This document shows, in pieces, positions 31,483 through 40,036 of a stretch of 64,000 nt of DNA (the stretch's first letter is position 1; the number at the start of each line of letters is the position of its first letter). The stretch comes from Nostocoides sp. F2B08. GTDB taxonomy: Bacteria > Actinomycetota > Actinomycetes > Actinomycetales > Dermatophilaceae. The notes under the pieces are model-generated. The model saw only the letters and a program-made list of their open reading frames with translations. It did no database searches and was not told the DNA's origin. The translations under genes were made by a program, and so were the position numbers. Location of the stretch: the NCBI RefSeq assembly GCF_009184895.1, contig NZ_WESE01000003.1, forward strand, positions 372,001-436,000, read 5' to 3'.

Positions 31483-32433
31483 TCAGTGCCTTCGCCGCTC
31501 GCGCGTGATCGTCAGGACGGCTCGCTCGACGGCGTACTCGGGGTCACGGCCGCCGCCCTTGACCTCGAAGTCGGCCGCAGCGACGGCCTGGATGCTGCGA
31601 CCGAGCCCCTCGCTGTCCCACCCGCCGAGCACGCGTCGGGCCTTGTCCACCTGCCACGGCGCCAGCCCGACCTGACGGGCGATGTCGGCGCTGCGCCCCC
31701 GACCGGCCGCGTCGACCTTGACGAGCTGGCGCAGCTGAGAGGCCAGGACCGCGACGATGGGCACCGGGTCGACCCCCACCGCGAAGGCGTGACGCAGCAG
31801 GCGGAGCGCCTCCCCGGTGTTCCCGGCGACCGCGGCATCGGCGACGCGGAAGCCGGTCGCCTCGACCTTGCCCGCGTGGTACGTCGTCACGAGATCGAGG
31901 TCGATGACGCCGTGGGTGTCGGAGATCAGCTGCTGACACGCCGCCGCGAGCTCGCGCAGGTCCTTGCCGACGGCGTCGACCAAGGCGTGCACGGCGTCGG
32001 GGCGGGCGGTGCGCCCGGCCGCTGACAGCTCGGCGAGGACGAACTCGCTCTTGTCCCTGTCAGACTTGATGGCCGGGGCGTCGACCGTCTCGGCGCCCGC
32101 CTTCTTCAACGCGTCGAGGATGCGCTTGGCGCGCTGGCCACCCTTGTGCGTGACGACGAGCGCGACGTCGGGAGCAGGTGCGGAGAGGTAGGTGTCGAGG
32201 TCGGTGACGAGGTCGTCGACCGCCTCGTCCAGGTCGCGCACAAGGATGAGCTTGTCCCCGCCGAACAACGACGGACTGGCCTGAAGGGTCAGCTCCCCAG
32301 CCGTGTAGGTTGTGGCGGCGATCCGGATCACCTCGAGGTCCTCGGCGCTCTCGCGGGCCGAGCGCAGCACGCGGTCGACCGCACGGTCGATGAGCAGCGT
32401 CTCGGGGCCGGCGATGAGGACGAGGTTGCTCAC
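31483..32433 (-). CDS. holA: DNA polymerase III delta subunit
   Basis: Clamp-loader subunit that opens the beta clamp. The 316 residues follow the HolA pattern: LVLIAGPETLLIDRAVDRVL at the start, SPSLFGGDKLILVRDLDEA near 58, the helical lid and the C-terminal collar domain with LRQLVKVDAAGRG and GLAPWQVDKARRVLGGW. The start is uncertain: GTG at 32433 gives SNLVLIAG, while GTG at 32439 and an open frame to 32529 are possible. comEC, often upstream in actinobacteria, is absent. Confidence 0.9.
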   Translation of the reverse strand: MSNLVLIAGPETLLIDRAVDRVLRSARESAEDLEVIRIAATTYTAGELTLQASPSLFGGDKLILVRDLDEAVDDLVTDLDTYLSAPAPDVALVVTHKGGQRAKRILDALKKAGAETVDAPAIKSDRDKSEFVLAELSAAGRTARPDAVHALVDAVGKDLRELAAACQQLISDTHGVIDLDLVTTYHAGKVEATGFRVADAAVAGNTGEALRLLRHAFAVGVDPVPIVAVLASQLRQLVKVDAAGRGRSADIARQVGLAPWQVDKARRVLGGWDSEGLGRSIQAVAAADFEVKGGGRDPEYAVERAVLTITRERRRH

Positions 32434-32611
32434 CAGCACAGCCTGCCACGAGACTCCGACACCGCACCCGGCACGATGTGCTCGCGCCTCACGTTTCTCT
32501 CCCCAACCGACAAACAGCTGGTTCACCACGGTTACTTTGCGGGGTGAACCATCCGTTGGCGTGGTGAAGTGGCTCGAGACGGTGCCCCGACGAGATCTAC
32601 CCCGGCCACTC

Positions 32612-34885
32612 TCACTCGAAGGCGAAGCTCTCCTGGTCGTCGGACACGGTGAGGCCGAGTGCGGCGATCCGGGCGGTGACGACCTCCACGGACTTCTCGA
32701 GCTGGTCGGCGATCGTCGGCACGTCCAGGCCGAGGTCGAGGCCGTCGACGAGCTCCTCGTCCTCCTGCTCGCTCCAGCCCTCGCCGAGGGTGACCGCCGT
32801 CCGCGACCCGGTGGGCGGCGGAGGCGGATCCGCTGGAGGCGCCGCCGCGGCAGCCTGCGCTCCCGGCGTCGTCACAGCGGCCTTCGGCAGGACGCTGCGG
32901 CCGCTCAGGGTCCGAGGCGGCGGCTCGTGGACCGGCAGCGGTTCGGGTGCCGACTCGTCGAGGCGGCGCAGGGCACCGACGACGAGAGCCTGGTCGGTCG
33001 TCGGGAAGAAGGGCGGCAGGGACCGCTGGAGGAACCCGGCATAGCGCGCCGTCATCATCCTGTTGTCGAGGAACGCGACGATCCCCCGGTCGTCCGCGCG
33101 GCGGATGAGTCGGCCGGCGCCCTGGGCCAGGCGGAGCGCCGCATGCGGGGCCGAGACGGACATGAAGCCGTTCCCGCCGCGTTCGGCGATGGCCTGGGAG
33201 CGGGCCGACGTGATCGGGTCGTCCGGACGCGGGAACGGGATCCGGTCGATGATGACGAGCTGGCACGACGAGCCCGGCACGTCCACCCCCTGCCACAGGG
33301 TGAGCGTGCCGAACAGGCACACGGTCGGCTCCTTGGCGAAGGCCCGCACGAGGGTCGTCATCTGGTCCTCGCCCTGGCACAGCACCGTGATGCCGCTCGG
33401 GTCGCCGTCGAACCGGGCGCGCATGACCTCGGCGGCCTGCCTCGCTGCCCGCATCGACGAGAAGAGACCGAGTGTCCGTCCGCGGGCGGCGCGCACGAGC
33501 AGCTCGATCTCGTCGAGAAACGCGTCCGGCAGACCGTCGCGACCCGGCGGCGGCAGGTGGGCGGCGACGTAGGCGATCGCCTGCTGGCGGTAGTCGAACG
33601 GCGAGCCGACGTCGAGCCCCTGCCAGCGCGGGGAGCCCTCCCCACGCAGTCCCATCGTGCCCGCGACGGTGTCGAAGGATCCGCCGAGCTCGAGGGTCGC
33701 CGAGGTGAGCACCACGGTCCGGTCGGTGAACAGCTTGTCGCGGAGCAGCAGCGCGACGCTCATCGGCGCCACATGGAGCACCCGCCCGCGCCACTGGTCG
33801 TCGGTCGTCCAGGCGACGTCGAGCTCGCGCTCCTCGAGCACGCGGGCGGCGACGTCGAAGAGCTCGTCGAGGGCGGCCATCGCGACCTGGCGGGCGCCGT
33901 CGATCTCGCGGGCGTCGTCGGGCTTGATCTCGCTCAAGGCCGAGCGAGCCGCATCACGCACCTGACCGAGGGCGAGCGCCAGCGCATCCGGTATGCCGGT
34001 GAGACGGCCGTCGGCAACGGCCTCGAGGGCGGTGGTCAGGGTCTCGGCCGCGTCGTCGAGCCGTTCGGAGGACTCGAGCAGGCGTCCGGCTCGCTTCGCG
34101 GCCCCCCGGACCGCGCCCGGCCAGAGCTCGTCTGTCACGGTGGAGGTGACCCGGTCGACCAGCTCATGCCCCTCGTCGATGACGAGGACATCGTGCTCGG
34201 GCAGCATCTGCCGGCCCTCGAACGCGTCGATCGCCATGAACGAGTGGTTGGTGACGACGACGTCGACGTCGCGGGCGGCGGCGCGCGCGAGCTCGACGAA
34301 GCACTCGGTCACCATCGGGCAGCGCTGTCCGAGGCACTCCTCGGCGGAGACCGAGTGGGCCCGCCAGACCCGGTCGCTCACGCCGGGCACGAGGTCGTCG
34401 CGGTCGCCGGTCTCGGTCTCGTCGGCCCACTCGCGCACCCGTCGCGCCTCGGCCTCGCGAGCGGACAGGGACGAGTCGACGCGGTCGGCGCCGAAGAGCA
34501 GGTCCTCATCGTCGGGGAACCCGCCGGCGAGCTTGTTCTTGCAGAGGTAGTTGCGCCGCCCCTTGACGATGGCGAAGGTCGGCCGCCGCCCGACGAGCGG
34601 GGTCAGGGCCGCCGCGAGACGTGGCAAGTCGCGATCGACGATCTGTCCCTGCAGCGCGATCGTCGCGGTCGCCACGACGACGGGGCGCCCGGTCTCGACG
34701 GCGTGCGCGATCGCCGGGACGAGGTAGGCCAGCGACTTGCCCGTGCCGGTGCCGGCCTGCACGAGCAGATGCTCGCCGGTCTCGACGGCCTCGGCGACCG
34801 CATGCGCCATGCGGACCTGCCCAGGACGCTCCGTGCCACCGAGCTCGGCGACCGCGGCGTGGAGGAGGTCGTCGAGCTCGAGCAT
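32612..34885 (-). CDS. dinG: DinG/XPD-like ATP-dependent helicase with extra C-terminal domain
   Basis: A superfamily 2, 5 prime to 3 prime helicase expected to contain a 4Fe-4S cluster. The 757 residues show Walker A QAGTGTGKSLAYLVP (Lys50), four candidate cluster cysteines (115, 184, 189, 195), DEGH at 237-240 and the C-terminal helicase motifs (SAPHAALRLAQGAGRLIRR). After about residue 650 a Pro/Ala-rich linker leads to a last domain of some 50 residues, WSEQEDEELVDGLDLGLDVP and following, that resembles a Myb/SANT-like helical DNA-binding unit and is not part of standard DinG. No LexA box is seen nearby. Confidence 0.9.
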   Translation of the reverse strand: MLELDDLLHAAVAELGGTERPGQVRMAHAVAEAVETGEHLLVQAGTGTGKSLAYLVPAIAHAVETGRPVVVATATIALQGQIVDRDLPRLAAALTPLVGRRPTFAIVKGRRNYLCKNKLAGGFPDDEDLLFGADRVDSSLSAREAEARRVREWADETETGDRDDLVPGVSDRVWRAHSVSAEECLGQRCPMVTECFVELARAAARDVDVVVTNHSFMAIDAFEGRQMLPEHDVLVIDEGHELVDRVTSTVTDELWPGAVRGAAKRAGRLLESSERLDDAAETLTTALEAVADGRLTGIPDALALALGQVRDAARSALSEIKPDDAREIDGARQVAMAALDELFDVAARVLEERELDVAWTTDDQWRGRVLHVAPMSVALLLRDKLFTDRTVVLTSATLELGGSFDTVAGTMGLRGEGSPRWQGLDVGSPFDYRQQAIAYVAAHLPPPGRDGLPDAFLDEIELLVRAARGRTLGLFSSMRAARQAAEVMRARFDGDPSGITVLCQGEDQMTTLVRAFAKEPTVCLFGTLTLWQGVDVPGSSCQLVIIDRIPFPRPDDPITSARSQAIAERGGNGFMSVSAPHAALRLAQGAGRLIRRADDRGIVAFLDNRMMTARYAGFLQRSLPPFFPTTDQALVVGALRRLDESAPEPLPVHEPPPRTLSGRSVLPKAAVTTPGAQAAAAAPPADPPPPPTGSRTAVTLGEGWSEQEDEELVDGLDLGLDVPTIADQLEKSVEVVTARIAALGLTVSDDQESFAFE

Positions 34886-34899
34886 CCCCCCACCCTAGG

Positions 34900-35979
34900 T
34901 CACCCCTCGGACAGCTCCACCGGTTCTCCACAGAGCCGCCGCGCCATGAGGATGTCGTCACGGTCGTCGCCGGGCGCGACCCGGATGCCCCCCTCGATCC
35001 GACCCACCTCGCGGTACCCGCACCGCTCGTAGAACCGCTCGAGCCCGAGCCCTCCGCGCACTGTCAGCGTCGCGATCTCGACCCCATCGGCCCGGGCGGC
35101 CCGGTGCATCGCGGCCATGAGGATCCGTCCGAGGTTCCGCCCGCGCTTGTCCGGATCGGTCATGACGCGGTATGCGGTGCGCCGGTGGGCGAGCAGCGCC
35201 GCCGGATCGCGCACCCACCACCCCACGGCCGCCACCGTGGGATCGCCGGGGGCGTCCGGGTCGCGGACGACGACGGCGGTCGCGCGGCCGTCACGCATCT
35301 GCTGCTCGTGCGCCTCGAGTGCGGCGGCGTGGTCGGCCCGGGTATCGGTGGGCACGAAGCCGACGGCGCCACCGGCGGCCGTGACCCGGCACCACAGGTC
35401 GAGGACGTCGGCTCGCAGGGCTGCGCCGAACCCGTTCTCGCCGTGCACCTCGATGCGCGGCGCGCGGAGGAGGACCGACGGCGCGTCGCCGACCGGGTCG
35501 CCGTCGGCGAGCCGGGTCCCGGCTCGCCCCAAGCCGGCCGTCAGGGCGGTCCGCACCGAGGCGACATTGTGCTCCTTGGCGACCGCGGTGACGGTGCCGT
35601 CGAGGTGCTCGACGCCCGCTGCGACCCAGGCGCGGGAGGCCTCACGCGCATACCCCTCGCCCTGCGCGGCGCCGCTGAAGCGGTAGTACAGGTTCAGCTC
35701 TCCCCCGCGCTCGGACCGCAGCCCGCCCACGCCGATCGGCTCGGTGGTCTTCTCGACGCGCCGCTCGACGACGTGGTAGCCGAAGCCGTGCTCGTCCCAG
35801 TGCGCCCGCACCTGGTCGAAGAGCTCGCCGGCCGCGGCGTCGCTCGGGGCGAGCGCCCAGGGGGCGTGACGGTACAGGGTCGGGTCGCGGTGCAGCCGCA
35901 CCCACAGGGCCCGGTCGCGGTCCACGGGCGCACGGATGACGAGGCGCTCGGTCGTCAGCTCCCGCGGATAGGTGGACAC
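34900..35979 (-). CDS. Tandem GNAT acetyltransferase
   Basis: A 359-residue protein made of two GNAT folds. The N-terminal half is RimJ/RimL-like (LTTERLVIRAPVDRDRALWV; YYRFSGAAQGEGYAREASRA near 105, the acetyl-CoA loop). The C-terminal half is a standard GNAT (MTDPDKRGRNLGRILMAAM near 275 for CoA binding, then LERFYERCGYREVGRIEGGI). Acceptor unknown. GTG start; 14 bases upstream of the dinG start on the same strand order, so both may be cotranscribed with dinG downstream. Confidence 0.85.
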   Translation of the reverse strand: MSTYPRELTTERLVIRAPVDRDRALWVRLHRDPTLYRHAPWALAPSDAAAGELFDQVRAHWDEHGFGYHVVERRVEKTTEPIGVGGLRSERGGELNLYYRFSGAAQGEGYAREASRAWVAAGVEHLDGTVTAVAKEHNVASVRTALTAGLGRAGTRLADGDPVGDAPSVLLRAPRIEVHGENGFGAALRADVLDLWCRVTAAGGAVGFVPTDTRADHAAALEAHEQQMRDGRATAVVVRDPDAPGDPTVAAVGWWVRDPAALLAHRRTAYRVMTDPDKRGRNLGRILMAAMHRAARADGVEIATLTVRGGLGLERFYERCGYREVGRIEGGIRVAPGDDRDDILMARRLCGEPVELSEG

Positions 35980-36016
35980 AGGCGGGATCCTACGGTCGGG
36001 GTGCCCGAGCAGACGA

Positions 36017-36044
36017 AAGGGGCCGGCGCGCGCGCCGGCCCCTT
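36017..36044 (-). terminator. Terminator palindrome after the GlsB/YeaQ-like gene
   Basis: AAGGGGCCGGCGCG and its exact complement CGCGCCGGCCCCTT form a 28-base perfect palindrome 43 bases after the stop of the 36088-36354 gene. Confidence 0.8.
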
Positions 36045-36087
36045 CCGATGTCGTGCTGGTCCGACGTGAGACGTCGGATGGGTGCGA

Positions 36088-36354
36088 TCAGGTGCCCCTC
36101 GGGCGGTTCCGGATCGCGAGGTAGGCCGAGATGAAGACGATCGCGAGGATGATCGAGATGATCCACCGGATCCAGTCGATGCCGGCGGTGTCGTCGACCC
36201 CGAACAGACCCGCGACGAAGGTGCCTGCGAGCGCACCGAGCGCACCGAGGATGATCGTCCACAGGACACCGAGGTTCTGGTCGCCCTTCATGAACAGCCG
36301 GGCGAGCGCGCCGATGATGGCGCCCGCGATGATGATGCCGATGATTTCACCCAT
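36088..36354 (-). CDS. GlsB/YeaQ/YmgE-family stress membrane protein
   Basis: An 88-residue protein with three hydrophobic helices and the family motifs GEIIGIIIAGAIIGALARL and GDQNLGVLWTIILGALGAL. In other bacteria members are induced by general stress. AAAGGAG precedes the ATG at 36354. It is transcribed alone, between a terminator and the GNAT-VOC gene. Biochemical role unknown. Confidence 0.9.
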   Translation of the reverse strand: MGEIIGIIIAGAIIGALARLFMKGDQNLGVLWTIILGALGALAGTFVAGLFGVDDTAGIDWIRWIISIILAIVFISAYLAIRNRPRGT

Positions 36355-36471
36355 CGTCGGGTCTCCTTTCGAGTGACCACCGCCGGTCGATGTCGAACGG
36401 TGGCTTTGCCTGACGAGTCTAGGCAGGTGGGAGGGCGAAGCGGGGGATGTCAAGGCCGCACACGCCGGGCT

Positions 36472-37521
36472 TCACCCGGTGTCTACCCACAGACAGAAAG
36501 GATGTCCCTCCGGGTCGAGGCAGACCCGCACGTCGTCCTGGGGCTGGTGCGCGGCCAGTTCGGCCCCGCACGCGAGCGCATGCTCGACCGCCCGGTCGAG
36601 GTCGTCGACGCGGATCTCGAGGTGGACCTGCATGTGCTGCTCGCCCGCGCCCGCGCCCGCGGGCCACGTGACCCGTTCCTGCTCCGGTTCGAGCTGGACG
36701 GCGACGGAGATGCCGCCGTCGGGGTCACCGAGCCCGATCCAGTCGGTCTCGGCCATCGCGGCATCCGGTGGGACGCGCCGCTCGAGCAGCGCGCCGTAGA
36801 ACCGCACGAGCCCCGGCAGGTCGCGCGCGCCGAGGGTCACGGTCGTGACCTCCAGGGACCGGCCCGGGCCACGGTGGCCGCGCAGACCGACCGCGTCGTG
36901 CCGCCAGAACACGTCCGGATAGACGACCCTCCCCCGCATCCACGGCTCGTGCGCCGGCAGCCGGACCCACTGGAACGCCGGCGCGGGGATCCGCACCGAC
37001 GGGCGCTGCAGGCCCCAGGGCTCGGCCGGCTCGAAGCCGAGCCTCGAGTAGTACGCCGGGTCGCCCTCCAGCACGACGCCGGGGGCGCCGCTCTCCGCGG
37101 CCCGGGCCAGCGCATACCCGACGACAGCCCGGCCGACCCCGCGACGCTGCCAGTCGGGGTGGACGGCGAGCGGGCTGAGCAGAGCGATGGTCAGGAGGCG
37201 GTCCTCGGTGTCGACCCAGGCCCGCGTGAGCATCGTGTGCCCGACGACCCGGCCGTCGGCGACGGCGACGTAGGACTGTCCGGAGAAGGCCGGGTCGGCC
37301 TGCAGGTCGGCGACCAGCGCGCCGATACCCTCCTCCTCCGGGAGGAACGCGAGGTCGGCGAGCGCCACGACCTCGGCCAGCTCGTCGGGACGCTGGACCC
37401 GCACCTCGTCGACCCCGTCGGGCAGGTCAGGGGTATGCGGTGGCGCGGACCGCATACCGGCCGGGCTTTCGCTGGGGTCGAGCTCGGCGGGAACCGCGTC
37501 GGAGGTGCCGTCAGACGGCAT
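36472..37521 (-). CDS. GNAT acetyltransferase fused to a VOC (glyoxalase-like) domain
   Basis: A 349-residue two-domain protein. Residues about 40-215 form a YhbS-like GNAT (LSPLAVHPDWQRRGVGRAVV is the acetyl-CoA loop; DPAYYSRLGFEPA follows). Residues about 225-349 form a VOC/glyoxalase_6 domain: VTTVTLGARDLPGLVRFYGA, IGLGDPDGGISVAVQLEP, HLEIRVDDLDRAVEHALACG and VCLDPEGHPFCLWVDTG. The reading frame is continuous with no repeat or stop between. The start overlaps the hflX stop by 11 bases. The fusion suggests that a small molecule is bound by one domain and modified by the other; this is inference. Confidence 0.85.
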   Translation of the reverse strand: MPSDGTSDAVPAELDPSESPAGMRSAPPHTPDLPDGVDEVRVQRPDELAEVVALADLAFLPEEEGIGALVADLQADPAFSGQSYVAVADGRVVGHTMLTRAWVDTEDRLLTIALLSPLAVHPDWQRRGVGRAVVGYALARAAESGAPGVVLEGDPAYYSRLGFEPAEPWGLQRPSVRIPAPAFQWVRLPAHEPWMRGRVVYPDVFWRHDAVGLRGHRGPGRSLEVTTVTLGARDLPGLVRFYGALLERRVPPDAAMAETDWIGLGDPDGGISVAVQLEPEQERVTWPAGAGAGEQHMQVHLEIRVDDLDRAVEHALACGAELAAHQPQDDVRVCLDPEGHPFCLWVDTG

Positions 37522-39055
37522 ACCGCGAGAGCTCTCCGGCGAGGTCCTCGTTGACGCGGGCGGTCAGGCGGGTGCCGTCCTCCTCGTGCTCGGCGGCGAG
37601 CAGCTCACCCTCCTCGTGGACGCGGGAGACGAGCTGACCCTCGTCGTACGGCACGAGGACCGAGACGAGCACGTCCGGCTGCGGCAGCTCGTCGGCGATG
37701 AGGCGCTGCAGCTCCTCGATGCCGGCGCCGGTGCGGGCCGAGACTGCGATCGAGTGCTTCTCGTGCCGCCGGATCCGGTCGAGCACCTCGGGGTCGGCGA
37801 TATCGGCCTTGTTGACGACGATGATCTCCTTGACGTCGGTCGCGTCGACGTCGGCGAGGACCGTGCGGACCGCGGTGATCTGGCTCTCCGGATCGGGGTG
37901 CGAGCCGTCGACGACGTGCAGGAGCAGGTCGGCCTCGGCCACCTCCTCGAGCGTGGACCGGAACGCCTCGACGAGCTGGTGCGGGAGGGCCCGGACGAAG
38001 CCGACGGTGTCGGCGAGGGTGTACTCCCGACCCTCCGGGGTCTCCGCGCGGCGGACGGTCGGGTCGAGCGTGGCGAACAGCTGGTTCTGGACCAGGACGC
38101 CGGCGTCGGTGAGCCGGTTGAGCAGGCTCGACTTGCCGGCGTTGGTGTAGCCCGCGATCGCGACCGACGGGATCCGGTTGGCCCGCCGACTGCCGCGTTT
38201 GGTGTCGCGGACGGTCTTCATGCTCGTGATCTCGCGGCGCAGCTTCGCGATACGCGAGTTGATCCGCCGCCGGTCGAGCTCGATCTTGGTCTCACCCGGA
38301 CCACGCGAGCCCATGCCCTGACCCGCTCCACCGACCTGGCCACCGGCCTGCCGGGACATCGACTCACCCCACCCGCGCAGGCGCGGGAGCAGGTATTGGA
38401 GCTGGGCGAGCTCGACCTGGGCCTTGCCCTCGCGCGACTTGGCGTGTTGGGCGAAGATGTCGAGGATCAGCGCCGTGCGGTCGATGACCTTGACCTTGAC
38501 GACGTCCTCGAGGGCGCGGCGCTGGCTCGGGGCGAGCTCGGCGTCGGCGACCACGGTGTCGGCGCCTTCGGCGACGACGAGGTCGCGCAGCTCGGCGGCC
38601 TTGCCCTTGCCGAGGTAGGTGGCCGGATCGGGGTGGACGCGGCGCTGGATGACCCCGGCGAGCACCTGGGCCCCCGCGGTCTCGGCGAGGGCGGCGAGCT
38701 CGCGAAGGGAGTTCTCGGCGTCCTCGGCGGTGCCGTCGGACCAGACCGAGGCGAGCACGACGCGCTCGAGGCGCAGCTGGCGGTACTCGACCTCGGTGAT
38801 GTCGGCGAGCTCGGTGGACAGACCGGCGACCCGGCGCAGGGCCGCGCGCTCCTCGCGGTCGAGAACGCCGCGGTCGAAGCGGCTCTCGTCGCCGTCGTCG
38901 AGGACGAACCCGGCATCGTCGTACTCGTCCCGCGCGAGGGCGCTCGCGCGGGCGGCGAACAGGTCCGAGGCGATGTCGGTGCTGGTGTCGCCTGTGCGGT
39001 TCGCGTCTGTGCTGGTCGGGTCGGTGATGTGATCAGTGGTGTGGCGTGCCGTCAT
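37511..39055 (-). CDS. hflX: GTPase HflX, ribosome-splitting factor
   Basis: Splits stalled 70S ribosomes under stress. The 514 residues begin with a 60-residue variable tail rich in Thr/Asp, then the HflX domain (YLGKGKAAELRDLV near 150, RGPGETKIELDRRRI near 255), and the GTPase G1 GYTNAGKSSLLNRL, G3 DTVGF and G4 NKAD. The ATG at 39055 is preferred over 39112, whose extra residues are not conserved. In actinobacteria hflX is regularly next to dapF and miaA; here the plus-strand block 39193-41839 separates them. Confidence 0.95.
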   Translation of the reverse strand: MTARHTTDHITDPTSTDANRTGDTSTDIASDLFAARASALARDEYDDAGFVLDDGDESRFDRGVLDREERAALRRVAGLSTELADITEVEYRQLRLERVVLASVWSDGTAEDAENSLRELAALAETAGAQVLAGVIQRRVHPDPATYLGKGKAAELRDLVVAEGADTVVADAELAPSQRRALEDVVKVKVIDRTALILDIFAQHAKSREGKAQVELAQLQYLLPRLRGWGESMSRQAGGQVGGAGQGMGSRGPGETKIELDRRRINSRIAKLRREITSMKTVRDTKRGSRRANRIPSVAIAGYTNAGKSSLLNRLTDAGVLVQNQLFATLDPTVRRAETPEGREYTLADTVGFVRALPHQLVEAFRSTLEEVAEADLLLHVVDGSHPDPESQITAVRTVLADVDATDVKEIIVVNKADIADPEVLDRIRRHEKHSIAVSARTGAGIEELQRLIADELPQPDVLVSVLVPYDEGQLVSRVHEEGELLAAEHEEDGTRLTARVNEDLAGELSRYAV

Positions 39056-39192
39056 GGTCCGTCCAGTGTCCCACCGCGCGGTGACAGCGCCAACCGGTTT
39101 CGGCGCGGGCACCGCGCCGGGGGCGCCCGCAGCGGGACGTCCGCCAGCGGCAGGCCAGTCGACCCACGCTCACCGGATGGCACCATGTCGCC

Positions 39193-39795
39193 ATGACCGC
39201 CAGCGGGGACCACTACTTCAGCGCGGAGCCGGCCAGTGCCGGGGAGCGACGACGCCTGGAGCTCGAGCTCGCGGGCCGACCCGTAACGGTCTCCGTGGCC
39301 GGAGGCGTGTTCTCACCGGGCGGCCTCGACAAGGGCACCGCCGTGCTGCTGGACTCGGTCCCCGCGCCGCCGGAGGCGGGGACCTTCCTCGACCTCGGCT
39401 GCGGCTGGGGCCCGATCGCGCTGACCCTCGCCCTGTTCTCCCCCGCCGCCCGGGTCTGGGCAGTCGACGTCAACGAGCGGGCGCTCGCCCTGACCCGCGA
39501 CAACGCCGCAGCCCTCGGCCTCGATGGCATCCGCGCTGCCACTCCCGAGCAGGTGCCGACGGAGGTGCGCTTCGACCTGATCTGGTCCAACCCGCCGATC
39601 CGGGTGGGCAAGGCAGCGTTGCACGACCTGCTCCGCACCTGGCTGCCGCGACTCACCCCGGGAGGCCGCGCATACCTCGTCGTCTCGAAGAACCTCGGCG
39701 CCGACTCCCTGCAACGGTGGATCGGGACGGAGCTGGGCCTGGAGTGCAGCCGGGAGTCCTCGAGCAAGGGCTTCCGGATCCTCGTCGTGTCCTAG
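39193..39795 (+). CDS. RsmC-like SAM-dependent methyltransferase
   Basis: A 200-residue class I methyltransferase of the MTS family. It has GGVFSPGGLDKGTAVLLDSV near 37, motif I LDLGCGWGPIAL near 66, motif II AVDVNERAL near 90 and the catalytic SNPPIRVGK near 132 that marks N2-guanine rRNA methyltransferases such as RsmC (G1207 of 16S rRNA). It corresponds to the catalytic half of E. coli RsmC, the usual actinobacterial form. Upstream it is divergent from hflX. Confidence 0.88.
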   Translation: MTASGDHYFSAEPASAGERRRLELELAGRPVTVSVAGGVFSPGGLDKGTAVLLDSVPAPPEAGTFLDLGCGWGPIALTLALFSPAARVWAVDVNERALALTRDNAAALGLDGIRAATPEQVPTEVRFDLIWSNPPIRVGKAALHDLLRTWLPRLTPGGRAYLVVSKNLGADSLQRWIGTELGLECSRESSSKGFRILVVS

Positions 39796-39861
39796 CGGGC
39801 GGCAGGGGCGTACTGTCATGGGATGGGAGCCGGTCGGGCTTCCCGACGGAAGTGATTCGCC

Positions 39862-39993
39862 ATGAGCGACAAGTCCCCCCGGCAGAAGATGTCCAAGAAG
39901 TCGGGCAAGTCCATCAAGGAGAAGCGGGCCGAGAAGCGCGCGCACGCGCACGAGGACACCCTCGCCGACAAGATCCACCCTCCCAAGCGGTAG
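39862..39993 (+). CDS. Small highly basic protein (43 residues)
   Basis: A 43-codon frame from ATG 39862 encodes a lysine/arginine-rich peptide beginning SDKSPRQKMSKKSGKSIKEK and ending DKIHPPKR. The composition is strongly non-random and similar small basic proteins are annotated in actinobacteria, from memory, as conserved hypotheticals. A weak GGAAG site lies upstream. It lies between the RsmC-like gene and the DUF429-RelA/SpoT gene on the same strand, with 43 bases to the latter, so it may be cotranscribed. Nucleic acid or ribosome binding is possible but unproven. Confidence 0.7.
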   Translation: MSDKSPRQKMSKKSGKSIKEKRAEKRAHAHEDTLADKIHPPKR

Positions 39994-40036
39994 AGGAGCC
40001 ACATCCGCAGGCGCTCCGGTGCGGCATGCTGGGCGC

